A stretch of 64,000 nucleotides of DNA from Bolinopsis microptera (GCF_026151205.1 NC_087082.1:15719365-15783364); one strand, 5' to 3'; positions 29,956 to 42,260 are shown, numbered from the stretch's first letter. Numbers and translations are program-made. Notes: a model not told the origin generated them from the letters alone.

Positions 29956-30514
29956 TCCTGATCCAGAATATCGGAGTTTGCTAGGGTCTCCAGATGGCTA
30001 ATTCAAATTGGTGTCTCCAGATGGCAAGGCATCAGGTTTCAACTCACTTTGTTCGGCGGAATTTCATGGACCGTGTACCACCTTTCTTACAACTGTATTG
30101 ATCGCACACAAAAACAATTATTCCATGGCAACCGTCGCGTGTGATCTTATTGCCATTGATCACATGTACAGAATTTGTTTCATGCTAGTCTTTGTTGGTG
30201 TTCCGAGCTTCCTTCCGTCTGGCTCAGTACTAAACTCATTCTTGAAAATTGAAATTTACTCTACTATTTGAACATTTAGCAGGATCGACTAAGCGAGCAT
30301 GGATCCTGATGTTTTGCTTTTTTTTGCGTACTGTTGATGTTAGGCCCAAGGGATTTGATAGACCATATTATATCTTTCAATCACCTTCGTATACCATCAA
30401 TTTGCTGTTTAAATTTGTTTCAGTAATCAATTTATTTATCCCAAAAGGGGTTACATTTTTTCTTCTTTTAGAAGTACAGTCCAAAGTAAAGTGCTACTGC
30501 AGATAGCTGTGCAG

Positions 30515-33500
30515 ATGATACGGTTATTATCTACAATATTGCCTTGGTTAGGCTTCTTTCTTGTTCGGGAAGCAACATGTGATGACTCAGACCAAGGTTT
30601 CTATTTTCTAGTATTATGTTAAATATGTTATTTATCTTTACATTTTATGTAACATTTATTTTTAATCAATTATAGCATCTCTATCATTTGCAACGGGTAA
30701 TCGCGGGAAGTGGTGGGTACGGTTAGCAGCATACATTTCTAACTTTGCAATCGTATAAAACGTTTCGTCGATGTATAATTCGATTGTAGATGAATAGTAT
30801 TAAATTTGAATATGTAGTTGCAATATTAAAAAACATTAAAAAACAATACACCTTGCTGCTCGCAGTAAGTTTATAATTATATCATTCTCATTTAATGAAT
30901 ATCATCAAATAATGCAGCTATTCTTCAGAGGCTACATTACAACTGTTACTCAATTCGTCTCCAGTAACACAGCTTGTCTCCGGTTTCAAGCTAACGTTGG
31001 AGTGTGATATTGCCGGTGGAGCGAAATCGATTAATTGGTCAGTTACAATACTATATGAATGTACTCTGTTATCGGCTTCATGAAATTCTCCCTAAGACTA
31101 AGTTTCTTTGAGTAATAGCCACAATGAATTAGATGTCTATAATCATAAGATTTAAATCAAATCTCATTGAAATAATTGTAACGGTTTGTAAGGTTTCAAA
31201 ACGACGAAAAGTTAACAGTCTACGAAGAGGTATCCAAAAAGAAAGTGGAATCAAATGATGAACTCATCGAAAAGATGACAATATCACTGATAACGAACAA
31301 CGATAACAATGACCCGGTGTATAATCAATTTAAGTGTCAAGGGATGATATCGGACGAGACAAATTTCAATTCCAACAGTATTCTTCTTCAAGTGTTTCCT
31401 GCTAAAACTACAAAGGTTCCTGCAGATAAAGAACATACTTATGAGGATGAGTCCCACGAGTTTGTGTGTCAGTTCCCAAACGGTGATGTGCCGACTACGT
31501 ACACTGTATCGTGGGAATTTAATAAACAAGTAAGAGTGGAAAAACTTCTTCACCCTTAACTTTCATTTACTCCCAAATCACAACCAAATTTTTATCGATT
31601 TCGAAGTTTTTAGTTCAATTTCATACAGGATAATCGTAGATCTCAAACTGCAAGTAAAGATTACCTATATTATTATCCCTGAAACAAAGAAATTCCGAAA
31701 TAAATCATGGTCAAAATCGTGTATACAAATACAATGGATATAAAATTTTTTTAAATGTTCATTATCAAACTATCTTCCAAATATACCGGGGCATACCACT
31801 AACTAAAATCATGTCTGATGCTGAAAAAAGGGCATTACTCACGGAAACCAGTACACATTGTTTACTGGTCCAACTTTCACAGAGTATGGTGGATCAAACC
31901 TGGTACACAATTGACACCAAAGTGACCAAACCAACTCTTGCTGATGGAAATACAGTCATCGAAACTATTTTTAAGATAACCAAGGTAAGATACAAATTAT
32001 TATTATCATTTAATTACAACAAGTATTACAGTAATACCCCGATTTACCGCGGAGTTTGGGAGAAAGGAAATAGCCGTGGTAAATCGAGGTTTGCGGTAAA
32101 TCGGGGCATTGCGTGGTAAATCGGGGTTTTACTTTATTAGGTAGAAATATGCACAAAATGTTTCCCTCGATAATAGTAACGTGAGTACTCACTATGTAAC
32201 CAGTCACGTCATCAATCAAACTGTAAACAAAGTCCTTAACATCCAGGTAGATGCAGGAGCCAACGGAGAGTACTCTTGTTCCATTACCTGGCCGGATGAT
32301 GGAGTTGTCATTAGTTCTGGAGAAATAACACTGGCAGTGCGATTAATATCAGATACTACAGAAGCATTCTCCATGTCCTCTGGATTCCCTGCAATGTTCA
32401 TGTGCTCCGCAGTAGGTGACAAAGTTGCTGCCATAACATTTTCAATTACAGATGCAGTTACGGACATGTCACGTGATGTAACAGTGGTGGTAACAGAATC
32501 CGTTGATGATCAACAAAGAGTTACCACAGTTGGGAATTTGGACCTCAGTCAGCTCACAGCTAGCTCTTTTATTAATTGTGCTGTTCAGTGGGATGGTGAT
32601 GCAACCATTCTCACATCCAACCCAAATCTTGTGACTGTCATGTCAGTCGATATCACCGATAAAGGGGTCGGAAAAAAGAGATCCGATGGATGGGTTGCTG
32701 AAAAGGTGTATCTGGAGCTTAAGTGTATAGCTGATGTGCAGCTACCTCATCATTTACCATATTGGGTGTATCCTAACCCTGATTTTGAATGGATGCTACG
32801 TACAGAAAAATCATCTAAGTGGGTTAAAATTGTGGACAGCGATGATATCGAGTGAGTCCAGTGATTTAAACGGTTTTGTTACTGCTAATATCTAGTGATG
32901 GAATTGAAAATGTCACGATGAAATTATATGATAAACCGATATTAATACTACCAGAAATAAATCTTAATCTTAATTACCGAGTCTATAGCTAACAATTGTT
33001 ACTATAAATAAGAAATAACAGTCACAGTTGACACCATATGATATAATCCCAAATCTTATATGTACAGAGTACATACAATATACACATACATGTATGTATT
33101 ATGTTTGAACCTATTTTTTATTGCAATTTTTCCTTCATTAAAATGCAATAGATAACCAAATGATACCCAGATTTACGATCAAGAGTTCGAAAACGTATGG
33201 CGACAGACTTATGAGTGCTCTAACTCTTGGCCCAATACAGATTGAACACAATAAATACGATGTAAAATGTAACGTCGACTATCACAGCAATGTTGAGCAA
33301 AATTTTCAGGGAGGAAAGGTATCATCAGAGGAATTTGAAGTAAAAGTGATGCACATCAAGTCTTTCTTGGTTGTCTCTGATGACACCATCGTTGTGGGCG
33401 AGGATTTTGATCTTGTATGCTTGGCTTATGGGCCTCCTGATTCCAAACAGGAGATCGAATTGTTAAACAATTCAGAGGGCAAATTCTATCATTTCCACAC

Positions 33501-36500
33501 TAAAGTGTATGACGGGGACGGGGAGAATTACCGCGAAGATTTCACAGTGAACGCAGAATATGTTGTATTAGATGGGGCCAATCTCACTTGCCAGGTAAGT
33601 TCTTGATGTAACTTTATTGTATTTTTTAGTACTCATTGGTCAATATTATTCCACTAATAACTTTGCATTTTTGTTATTCTCAGATGCCCTAGTAACAAAT
33701 CAAGATTGTTAGTCGAATTGATATAGCCGTGCTTTAAAATTGAATCATGTACAAATACATTTGTTCTGATAGATACCTTTATTCGGTTAGGTCGGATTTG
33801 AAGATTACTCATTTAACGTAAGTAAATCGTTACTAGTGAAATCATACTACGATTGCACCAAAGCTCCGATATCGTCCTTCGACACATGTAAGAATGTACA
33901 TTGTACCTTATCGGTCGTAATTATCACGGACAACTTTTTCACGGACCATATTTTTCACGGACATAATTATTTACGATCATGACCGCCCAAACATTTCCAA
34001 AAAATTGTGAAAATGTTTGGTGATTTATTAAGAAGTGTTTTACTCTTTTTCTGAATTCTAGAATGTGACTGAGGTGTGATTATATTTGTCCTCGTATACT
34101 AATAAGCTAATATAGTAAACGGCTACACACATATCATTATCTACGCATATGTAGGGACACACACACTAAGATTAATGGATATAATTTCCGGACTTTATTA
34201 TTCACGGACCTTAATGCCACAGACATTATTTTCACTGACATAATTATTCATGTTAAAGTCTTCAACGTGAAAGCAATGTCCGCGATAATCATGACCGATA
34301 AGGTAATCATTAACTTAACACTATTATAGTGTTATTGAATGATTAAGAGTGAAATTGAATTTTAATCGAAAATATTATTATAATGATATTTCCGATTAAC
34401 ATTAAAATTCAATTTCACTCTAAATCATTCAATATTAATAACAGCAGGAGAAGATGATACTGACAGAGTTAAAAATAATTACATCTTATATTATCGCGAT
34501 CGAGGCTACTTTTTTCATAACTGATGGCATATAAACTATCTTCCTCAGTACCGCCGGTACTACCGGGAATGTCAATTGAGTACACAGATGATAAAGGGGA
34601 CAGAACAGCTAAAGTAATTTGTCCTGATGATGATGTCCACGGGAAATACATAATAGATGGTAAGAAAGACCTATAGAAACTGCGGCCATAATCCAGTATC
34701 TAACTTGTAATGTTAACCTTACCTATAAATAACCTCATATATGAGAGGCCAAAATTTTGTTGTCTGAGACACAAATTTTGAATGTTGGAGGGCAGGGTGC
34801 AGTTGTGATTGGTCATTGTTCTTCATTATCTCTAAATACCTTACTTTTCAGGCACCGATTACGTCAAGGAGGAATCATTTTGCTCAAAGCGCACTGGCGC
34901 CTACGAACCACCTCAACTTGCATCGTGCAAATTTGTGTATCCCTTCGTCCATGGAACGTATGAGCAAGTTTGGGATCTTCAAAAAGCTGATTTCACGGTC
35001 AGTTTCCACTCCACACAAGCTTTCATATTCTAATTACATTTCTAAAATGTTTTAAACCTATATCACCTTCATTAAAACGCTTTAATTCTATATAAATTAA
35101 AATAGGTTTGCGAATATGAAGACACTAATGAAGACTACTACTACTCTTCAACGCAAATATGGAAAAATTTAGTTACAAGATCAGATAAATGTGGTACTCA
35201 CATAGTGGTACCATGTCTCCAAACTAACGGTATTTACATTGTTTACATAATTATGCTGACAACAAAGTGGTGATTGTCTTAGCTTTCATGTAATGATTAT
35301 TTCTTTTTCCATGGTCAATTTTAGATCTGGATTCTGTTTATGATAAAAATATTTTCTATCTACGTATGTGAAATTCAAATAACGTTTACACAATTATAGC
35401 GATATTAATTCATAATAATAAATCTGTGATGTTGTATTCAATTTCATAGGTATTTTATGTTCGGATACTGCATTAACATCTCTTCAGAATGCACGTTAGT
35501 GGATGTAAGAGGGAAAACTGGTTGTCGCTGGAACGATGAGACAAAAGCACTAACCATCTTCTACACAGTTAAACTAACAAATAAAGTGTGGACAGAAAAA
35601 GAAAGGGACGCTCTTGTAAACTTGCCTTTGACTGACTACCGGGGCGTGCCTTTGGCTGTAGAAACAAAGATTCCGTTTTATGATTGTTCTGGGGCTGAAT
35701 GGAGATCCCGGATCAAATTCAAGTATCTCGGTAGGATGGAGTTTGATGCTGATTCCAATACGGTCATTGGTAAGAATAGTAATCACCTGTTCTTGTGTTT
35801 GTGAGCTGGTGTTGGAATTCGAGTAATTTCTTCAAAAGTTTCAATATCATGCTTTTATAATTTATAACCAAACATATGGTACTACTAAATATTGTACTAC
35901 TAAATATGGTACAACTAAATATGGTACTACTAAATATGGTACTTCATTGATTGTCATTAAAAGCTGGACGGTGCCAGGCGGACGGCGGTTCTAATGACCA
36001 ATTAAAACATATAAAATAATAGTGAATAATTTATAATATTTGATGGACAGCGCTGTGACTTGATAACGAAACCTTGACTGGGCGCTTCGATTTCTCTTTA
36101 CGAATCTTTCCTATACTATCATGGTAGCCTGCAGAGTAGGTTTTACTTTTAGTCCTATCTCCTGGAATATCTCCTGTACCCGCTCTTCAACATTCTCGTC
36201 CTTCTGTTCTGGCAGTCCAAATAATACAACGTTCCTGCTCCGACCCTCCTCCTGGGACCTGGATGTTACCTGGGGACCCTGCAGGCTATTATGTTCATAA
36301 ACATAGAATATAGATTCGGCGGAATGACAGGCTGAGCGAGTCTGGCAGACCATAACGTTCTCCGCAGCAGCTTCACTGTATGACTTGAACTGTTCATTCA
36401 AGTTGCTCTCCACTGAAGACTTGACCACAGTCTTTACTCATACTGCGTCGAGCTGCTTGTCCTTCATGTTGTGGACAACCTGCTCCTGTAATACTAATTA

Positions 36501-39500
36501 GCTGATTACCGCCACGTCTGATTCTCGATAACTATTAGCTGGCTCTTGATGGAGCTCAGCTCAGCCTTCAGCTGTTTCATTTTTTCCGCCTGAAACCGCA
36601 CAAAGTGGAACGATTCAGAAAACAATAATACCAAAGTGTCCTTCATCCTAGAGCCAGTCTTAGGGTAGGTTCTTTCAATTGCAATGGCCTCGGAAACCCC
36701 GAGAAACGTAGATCGGTTCTTGGTTGGCTACTAGCTAAACCAGAAGATATTATTATGGTACAAGAATCTCACTCTGTAGTTGAAACGGAAGACTTCTGGA
36801 GGACAATCTGGGGGGGGGAGATATTTATTTCAATCATGGTACCTCTAAGTCCACTGGGGTTACATTCCTGGTCAAACCCAATTCTAATATTAAAATTTGC
36901 AGTCACAGGATCATCACACAGGGACGTGTATCACTGTTAGAAATTGAGAAGGATTCCATCAAGTATTGCTTGGTAAACGTCTATTGTCCTAATAGCAATG
37001 ATACTTATGTTGTAGAGAACTTGTTCCTGGAAACTCTAGGACGTACAAGGGATGATTATCGTATCTTGGCTGGGGACTGGAATACTATCTTAAATAATAA
37101 TCTTGATAAATATGGTGGTAATAGTTCCCACAGTAATACTAAGCGTCAGCAATATTTGAACCAGGTGACCGCTGATCATGGCATCAGTGATATCTTCCGT
37201 CTTAGTAGGGGTAATGAGCGTGTTTATACTCACGTAAATAAACAGCACAAAACCCAAACACGCCTAGATTTCTTCCTTATAGATGATAGTCTGGTTAATT
37301 ATCCGGTCTGTAACGCAGATATTAGTCATGGTTTTCGATCTGATCACAGCTACATTTCATTATCTCTACAGGGTTCCCCCATTAAACGTGGAATAGGATA
37401 TTGGAAACTTAATAATAGCCATCTAAATAATGAGTCGTTTTTGAGTAATGTACGGGAGATTATCAATGAAACTGCTGACAGTAATTTTGATTCGTACTCG
37501 GGACTCTGGGACGTGATTAAAATGAAAATTAAAGATTTTGCGATCAGATTCGGAAAAAAAGAAAAGAAAGAAAAAGTTGCAAAAAAGAAAAAAATATCCT
37601 CTGATATTGAAGAGGTTAAAAAGATAACTGATTTTATGCAGAAAGATGATCTGCGCAAAAAATTGTATGACTTGGAATCCCAGCTTGATGGTATCATTAA
37701 AGCTGAGGTTAACGGGGCCATGACCAGGTCTAGGATTCAGTGGACAGAGGAGGGTGAAAGGTCCACCAAATATTTCTTCGGGCTGGAGAAAAGTAGAGCA
37801 AAAAAAAAGTCTATTACCAAACTTATTAACAGCGATCAGAGTGTACTACGCACACAGCAGGATATTTCTGAGCACGTAGTTAACTTTTATCAGGACATCT
37901 TTAGCTCTACGAATCCAAACGAGCATGAAATAACCGATTATATTAATTCCAGTAACCTAGATACTATTGATCAGGAGAACGCGGATAGGTTAGATAGGCC
38001 AATTTCCCTCCTGGAGATGGATAGTATTATCAGTAAATTTAAGAAAAATAAATCTCCAGGGTGGGACGGCCTCACTGCTGAATTCTACAAAGTATTCTGG
38101 GAGGACATTAAGAATATCCTATTTAACTCCTTTTTAGAGTCGGTTGATAATGGGGTTATGTCACCTTCACAACGTCTAGGAATTATAACACTTATCCCGA
38201 AACCTAAAACCCCCATTGAGTTAAACTATATAAAGAACTGGCGACCAATCACCCTTTTGAATGTAGACTATAAGATATTCACTCATATTATAAAAAATAG
38301 GATCTTAAGTTCACTTCCAACACTTATTAGTACAGCCCAATCCGGGTTTCAAAAAGGGAAGAGTACCAGCGATAATCTGATCTTAATGTATCTAACCTTA
38401 GAACATTACCATGAGAACCAAGAGGATACTGGTATGATTATGCAGGTCGACCTCCAACGGGCTTTCGACTCGGTCGAACATAAGTTTCTTTTCAGTGTCT
38501 TGGAAGGTATGGGGTTTGGAAATTATTTAATCAACTTGGTGAGAGTGGCATTTCACGCTGGTATGAGTTACGCTAACGTTAACGGACACCTTAGCAGCCC
38601 TGTTCACATACTTCGTGGCGTCCATCAGGGGAGCCCCCTTTCCCCAATTCTTTTCCTCCTAGTGTCCCAGGTACTTAGTAATAAGCTACAGTATAACCCT
38701 TATATTAAAGGCCTCAGCATTAATGGTATCGACATACTCATGAGTCTGTTTGCTGATGACACGGATCTGTACCTGGATCCCTCCCAGGCTTGCGTAGATG
38801 CAGTTATCCTAGAGCTCAACCTGTTCGGTCAGCACTCAGGCTGTAAGCCCAACATCAGTAAAACTAAGTGCATACCTTTAGGAGCTACCAGAGACAACAC
38901 TAGTCTTCGAAATTACCTTACCAGTACATACGGGGAAGACATGGTAGCTAACGAGTTTACAGCATTAGGAGTCAAGTTCGACAACACGTCTAGTGGAGCT
39001 GATCTCTGCAAAATGAACTACCACAGTAAACTTAGTAACGCCAGCACCGCTATCAACACTTGGAGTAAGAGAGACTTAACTCTGATAGGAAAGTGTACAA
39101 TTGTTAAATCTCTTATTCTTTCCCAGTTCACTTACCTTATCATACCACTAGAAACTCCTGATACTAACACCATCAGTAAAATAGACACTATGATATTTCA
39201 CTTCTTGTGGGGTTGTAAGAGGGATAAGTTGAAACGTGATATTGTTACTTCTCCTCGTGAATGTGGGGGTCTAGGTCTCTTCTATACTAACGATTTTATT
39301 ATAGGTTTAAAAGTGTCACTTATAGGAAAAGTTATCGATCCTAATTTCCAACATGCCTGGAAAAATATTATCATCAATCAGCTTTTACACCCAAATATAC
39401 CAACTGTGTGTATAGAAAACTGTCTCACATTAAAGAATACTGGTTTTACCTTTAACCTTCTTCGCCATTATAAGCTTTGGAAGTCTATTTCTTCACAGTC

Positions 39501-40913
39501 AAGTAAGAGTACAGTCAACCACTGTGTGTGGGGAAGCGACGTAATAACGGACATTGGCTCCAAGCTCTGGAACGATATTCTTATTGATAGAAATATCATC
39601 TATCTTTCTGATTTCGTTTCAGAGGAAGGTAACCTCTTAAGTTTTCAGCAATTTCTGAGAAAGTGGGGCCAAACAAGTAGTATAATCTCTTCGACTCAAT
39701 ATGCGAGTATAAAATTGGGAATACGTCGATTTAATAATACCGATACGTTTACAAGTAACATTACATTTATCGATACCCAACTTTCACTTCGCTTTTGGGG
39801 AGGTAGGAATACCCCCAACTCTAGAGATACTCCTCTCACTATCAAAGGTAGAAACATTAGAGATACCATGTCTAAGCGTTTAGATCCCAGCACCCTTCCT
39901 CCAATGAGGAACTGGAGTGCTAACCTCTCCTTAACGGATATTGATTGGATTAGTATTTTTACGGATATTTTTACTTCTTTCTCAAATAACTTCAAACTTA
40001 TTCAGTACCAATATAAGCTCCTTCACCGGATTAGTACTTGTCGGTACATGAGATATAAAATGAAGATTGAAAAAGATAGTCCAAATTGCTCGTTATGTAA
40101 TCACAACCTCGAAACTATCTCTCACATATTTATTGACTGTCCAGCCACAAGCTCTTTCCTACAGGGAGTAAATCTGTTTATTAGATCGAATATTGACGCA
40201 AATTATGACGACCCATATCGCCACTATTTGATTTGCTTAAATCACAGAGATAAAAGTGTTAACTTCATAAATTCGGTTTGCTGTTGGTTTATTGGAAGGA
40301 GTTTCCAGAACAAGGAACCCCTATAATTCTGGGAGCGTTATCTTAAACATCTTAAGCTTTTCTTATTAGGTGAAAAACCGGATATTATACGGTGCCTTAA
40401 AGACGTTATACCTTGATGACCATTTTATACCCAAAGTTCTGGATCCACTATACACTCTTGTTTATTTATTCTCTCGAAATTACAGCCGTGCCTTACCTTT
40501 ACCCTTTATTTCACAAGTTGTAGCCAGTGGAGTTATCTCCACTACTAGTATTGATATAGAGTCATATTTAAAACCAGTAGTATCTCTCCTTTTTCTCTCC
40601 ATCTTATGTGCATTTTATTACTCTATATCCACTGACTTTATTCGACGTATTATCTAAAAGAATAAAAAATTGTGTGCGTGTGTTTTTATATTTATTTTGC
40701 TACGGCGCATGTGAAACCCCAGGGCATCCAGCACCAGAGAAGCTGAAATGACACTCTCTGAACCCTTGGTGCCGCTCAGATTTTGCCTCTTGGCTGGTAA
40801 GCCGAGTCTTGATCGATTAACTCAGCTTCTTCGGTACAACACAGACCGGAGGGTACTATTAGCCGCTTTGCCGGTGGTATCCTCCTGGTGTCCTGGGGTT
40901 TGGCAGGTTCCTC

Positions 40914-40952
<39 letters not shown>

Positions 40953-41530
40953 CACGTTTACACACTGACACTGCTGACGACACGTCAGCTGGAGCAGTGC
41001 ACCCGACTTGTTCCATCGCTTTAGGTATACAAGCAGAGAATTTCCCGAGCAGACCCTCCAACTCCTTGTCGTTAACAGCTGTAGCCATGGCTTAAAAGCT
41101 ATCAGCACACACAGTAATCTCGCCGTTAAACAGTAAACTAGGCGAGATAAGCAAGCTGATAACCCTAATTCGAACCCTAAAGTGGTGTCAGAAATTTATT
41201 TGTTGTGTGATTTTTGCACCACTTGGGAATCCAAATTTTGGGACTTAAAGTTTTAATTCCTTGGCCAATTTTTAATTTCTTATTTTTAATACTGGTCAAA
41301 AAAGTGAACGGAAAAATTCAAATTTTTTCACTGTTCTCAAATTGATTCATAAAATCCATTTTTCGGCCAACAGTTAAAAAAACTGACCGAACTTTTCACA
41401 GCCGAAATTATGATTCTTACCCAAAATCTTGTGCAGAAAGAAAAAAAGGAAAAAGCCTCACTGGTCTGTACATTGGTATCGTTGTAGCGATTTTATTGGC
41501 AATTGGGGCAGCTATAGTCGTATATTACAG
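30515..41530 (+). CDS. type I membrane receptor with Ig-like ectodomain, 12 exons (signal peptide to TM); 3' end uncertain
   Basis: Exons: 30515-30596, 30929-31037, 31193-31529, 31883-31984, 32247-32851, 33171-33594, 33791-33887, 34549-34659, 34852-34997, 35106-35229, 35488-35769 and 41437-41530. All borders are GT/AG and every codon phase agrees, giving 837 residues to the end of the membrane helix. Exon 1 is a signal peptide (MIRLLSTILPWLGFF). About five Ig-like domains follow to ~570, with C..W..C spacing and a textbook DxGxYxC-type strand F (VDAGANGEYSCSI at an exon join). Residues ~575-805 are a Cys-rich stalk I do not recognise. A helix (GLYIGIVVAILLAIGAAIVV) lies near 814-836 after RKKGK. 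The exon 1 donor (GTTTCT) and exon 3 acceptor are weak. The intron before the last exon is 5.7 kb because of LINE insertions. The cytoplasmic tail is unresolved; 42104-42260 is an in-phase candidate. Ligand and role unknown. Confidence 0.8.
32028..32135. mobile_element. short MITE, pogo-like ends, in an intron of the Ig gene
   Basis: The left end CAGTAATACCCCGATTTACC is matched in inverse by GGTAAATCGGGGTTTTACT on the right, with internal repeats of GTAAATCG. About 108 bp, non-coding. Confidence 0.75.
33904..34305. mobile_element. 402-bp MITE, TIR TACCTTATCGGTC
   Basis: TACCTTATCGGTCGTAATTA at the left is matched in inverse by a right end reading TACCTTATCGGTCATGATTA on the minus strand; similarity continues into CACGGAC/CGCGGAC. 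The TA at both ends is consistent with TA target duplication (Tc1/mariner/pogo type). It lies 16 bp after an exon of the Ig gene. Confidence 0.85.
34327..34441. repeat. palindromic hairpin ~115 bp
   Basis: GTTATTGAATGATTAAGAGT at the left is matched in inverse at the right, with arms of ~45 bp and an AT-rich loop. Probably another MITE, next to the 402-bp element. Confidence 0.75.
35874..35945. repeat. 15-bp tandem repeat (ATATGGTACTACTAA)n
   Basis: Four to five copies in the intron after the Ig gene's 11th exon. Confidence 0.85.
36110..36640 (-). mobile_element. decayed LINE ORF1 (minus), 3' part, split by a later LINE
   Basis: Minus-strand frames give FQAEKMKQLKAELSSIKSQ, VKSSVESNLNEQFKSYSEAA and EGRSRNVVLFGLPEQKDENV, the coiled coil and RRM start of an ORF1. 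A D element sits inside it (36282-36338). Its N-terminal piece appears on the far side of the plus-strand LINE at 40952-41092, so that LINE jumped into this ORF1. Confidence 0.7.
36282..36338 (+). repeat. Element D, copy D2
   Basis: Reads CAGGCTATTATGTTCATAAA to GACAGGCTGAGCG and interrupts the minus-strand ORF1 remnant, so D is a mobile insertion. Confidence 0.7.
36640..40951 (+). mobile_element. LINE of L1/Tx1 type, 5' truncated, poly-A tail
   Basis: Begins near the ORF2 start, carries the 1118-codon frame below and a 3' UTR, and ends in a 33-nt A run (40919-40951). Truncated before ORF1. It lies within the last mapped intron of the Ig gene, same strand, and splits an older minus-strand LINE ORF1. 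Confidence 0.85.
36970..40326 (+). CDS. LINE ORF2 (endonuclease, RT, CCHC-like end), L1/Tx1 type, lightly broken
   Basis: The main open frame starts inside the endonuclease. Upstream, 36660-36810 encodes its N-terminus in another frame (VGSFNCNGLGNPEKRRSVLG, QESHS); the shift coincides with a run of nine G at ~36810. Motifs in the main frame: GDWNTIL (~37), SDHSYI (~124), RT SPGWDGLTAEFY (~362), WRPITLLNVDYKIF (~427), VDLQRAFDSVEH (~492), GVHQGSPLSPILF (~555), FADDTDLY (~593) and CSLCNHNLETISHIFIDC (~1039). The stop at 40324 looks premature, because the related 43-47 kb element continues for ~30 residues and similar sequence follows here. The copy is therefore probably inactive by one shift and one stop. 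Confidence 0.88.
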   Translation: MVNVYCPNSNDTYVVENLFLETLGRTRDDYRILAGDWNTILNNNLDKYGGNSSHSNTKRQQYLNQVTADHGISDIFRLSRGNERVYTHVNKQHKTQTRLDFFLIDDSLVNYPVCNADISHGFRSDHSYISLSLQGSPIKRGIGYWKLNNSHLNNESFLSNVREIINETADSNFDSYSGLWDVIKMKIKDFAIRFGKKEKKEKVAKKKKISSDIEEVKKITDFMQKDDLRKKLYDLESQLDGIIKAEVNGAMTRSRIQWTEEGERSTKYFFGLEKSRAKKKSITKLINSDQSVLRTQQDISEHVVNFYQDIFSSTNPNEHEITDYINSSNLDTIDQENADRLDRPISLLEMDSIISKFKKNKSPGWDGLTAEFYKVFWEDIKNILFNSFLESVDNGVMSPSQRLGIITLIPKPKTPIELNYIKNWRPITLLNVDYKIFTHIIKNRILSSLPTLISTAQSGFQKGKSTSDNLILMYLTLEHYHENQEDTGMIMQVDLQRAFDSVEHKFLFSVLEGMGFGNYLINLVRVAFHAGMSYANVNGHLSSPVHILRGVHQGSPLSPILFLLVSQVLSNKLQYNPYIKGLSINGIDILMSLFADDTDLYLDPSQACVDAVILELNLFGQHSGCKPNISKTKCIPLGATRDNTSLRNYLTSTYGEDMVANEFTALGVKFDNTSSGADLCKMNYHSKLSNASTAINTWSKRDLTLIGKCTIVKSLILSQFTYLIIPLETPDTNTISKIDTMIFHFLWGCKRDKLKRDIVTSPRECGGLGLFYTNDFIIGLKVSLIGKVIDPNFQHAWKNIIINQLLHPNIPTVCIENCLTLKNTGFTFNLLRHYKLWKSISSQSSKSTVNHCVWGSDVITDIGSKLWNDILIDRNIIYLSDFVSEEGNLLSFQQFLRKWGQTSSIISSTQYASIKLGIRRFNNTDTFTSNITFIDTQLSLRFWGGRNTPNSRDTPLTIKGRNIRDTMSKRLDPSTLPPMRNWSANLSLTDIDWISIFTDIFTSFSNNFKLIQYQYKLLHRISTCRYMRYKMKIEKDSPNCSLCNHNLETISHIFIDCPATSSFLQGVNLFIRSNIDANYDDPYRHYLICLNHRDKSVNFINSVCCWFIGRSFQNKEPL
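40952..41092 (-). mobile_element. N-terminal piece of the split LINE ORF1
   Basis: From ATG at 41092 it reads MATAVNDKELEGLLGKFSAC and continues to AVSVCKRA, where the poly-A end of the plus-strand LINE interrupts it. The remainder continues at ~36640 and below. Confidence 0.65.
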
Positions 41531-42103
41531 GTAAGATTGAAAATTAAAAAGCTGCAATAAAATGTATTGATCATACGATAGAAACTGATCCCTCAACTCT
41601 GATCTCTTGAAATTTGTGAGCTTAACACACAATATTCCCATACTGTCCAGAAAGGCGCTAATAGGAAGACTCAGGAATTAAACAGGAATCAGTGTAAACA
41701 CCAAGAACTCAAAAATCGTGTGAGCGGTAGGGAGACAACCTTGAGCTTAAAGTTAATTACGATGTGTTGAGTAAGCCGTAAGGCAGATGCTACCTCATCA
41801 ACAGCTCAAACTATATCTGAAACTATACTTACTATCAAACTGTTGATTGGACTCAAAAAGGATGATATTCGCTGTCATATCTTTTAATGATGTATAACTA
41901 TTATAATATATGCCATGATGCATGATATTTAGCCGCAAAATCATTAATTATTGCAAAAAGTGATTGATCATCGATTTAAACCTGCATGCATATAAGTTAT
42001 TTGCGTTATCAATAACCCAACTCTTTTTATTTAGCTTGAATTTATTTCATTTTTTGATGATGTAATTTCACTAATTGACAAGTGAATTTATTTTGATTAT
42101 TAG

Positions 42104-42260
42104 ATTTATTTTATATGAGCAAATTTGGTATCATGTAAACATGGTGTTGAGGAGTATGTTAAGTTGCATGCAGAATGTTACTAATAATAGATGTGGATTC
42201 TGGTGTAGTTGTACCATTGGGGAGTGTGTGTATTACTATACACAGATGTTTCGTTATTAA
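42104..42260 (+). CDS. candidate cytoplasmic-tail exon of the Ig gene (tentative)
   Basis: An AG acceptor after TTTTGATTATT at 42103 would continue the AG left over from the TM exon as an Arg codon and stay open for 51 residues to a TAA, including a Cys-rich CGFWCSCTIGECVYYY. No conserved tail motif is visible. A second candidate is a short exon at ~49570-49615. Transcripts are needed to choose. Confidence 0.3.

Noticed and set aside
31809-31882. Start of Ig exon 4 at the ATG near 31811
   Set aside because: No AG acceptor precedes it; the acceptor after AACTTTCACAG at 31882 is in phase with exon 3.
35449-35487. Acceptor at 35449 for Ig gene exon 11
   Set aside because: It gives a stop soon after in the required phase. 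The acceptor after ACATCTCTTCAG at 35487 keeps the frame and was chosen.
40370-40657. 95-codon hydrophobic frame after the plus-strand LINE ORF2
   Set aside because: It lies in the LINE 3' UTR, overlaps residual ORF2 C-terminal coding in another frame and has no recognisable motif.
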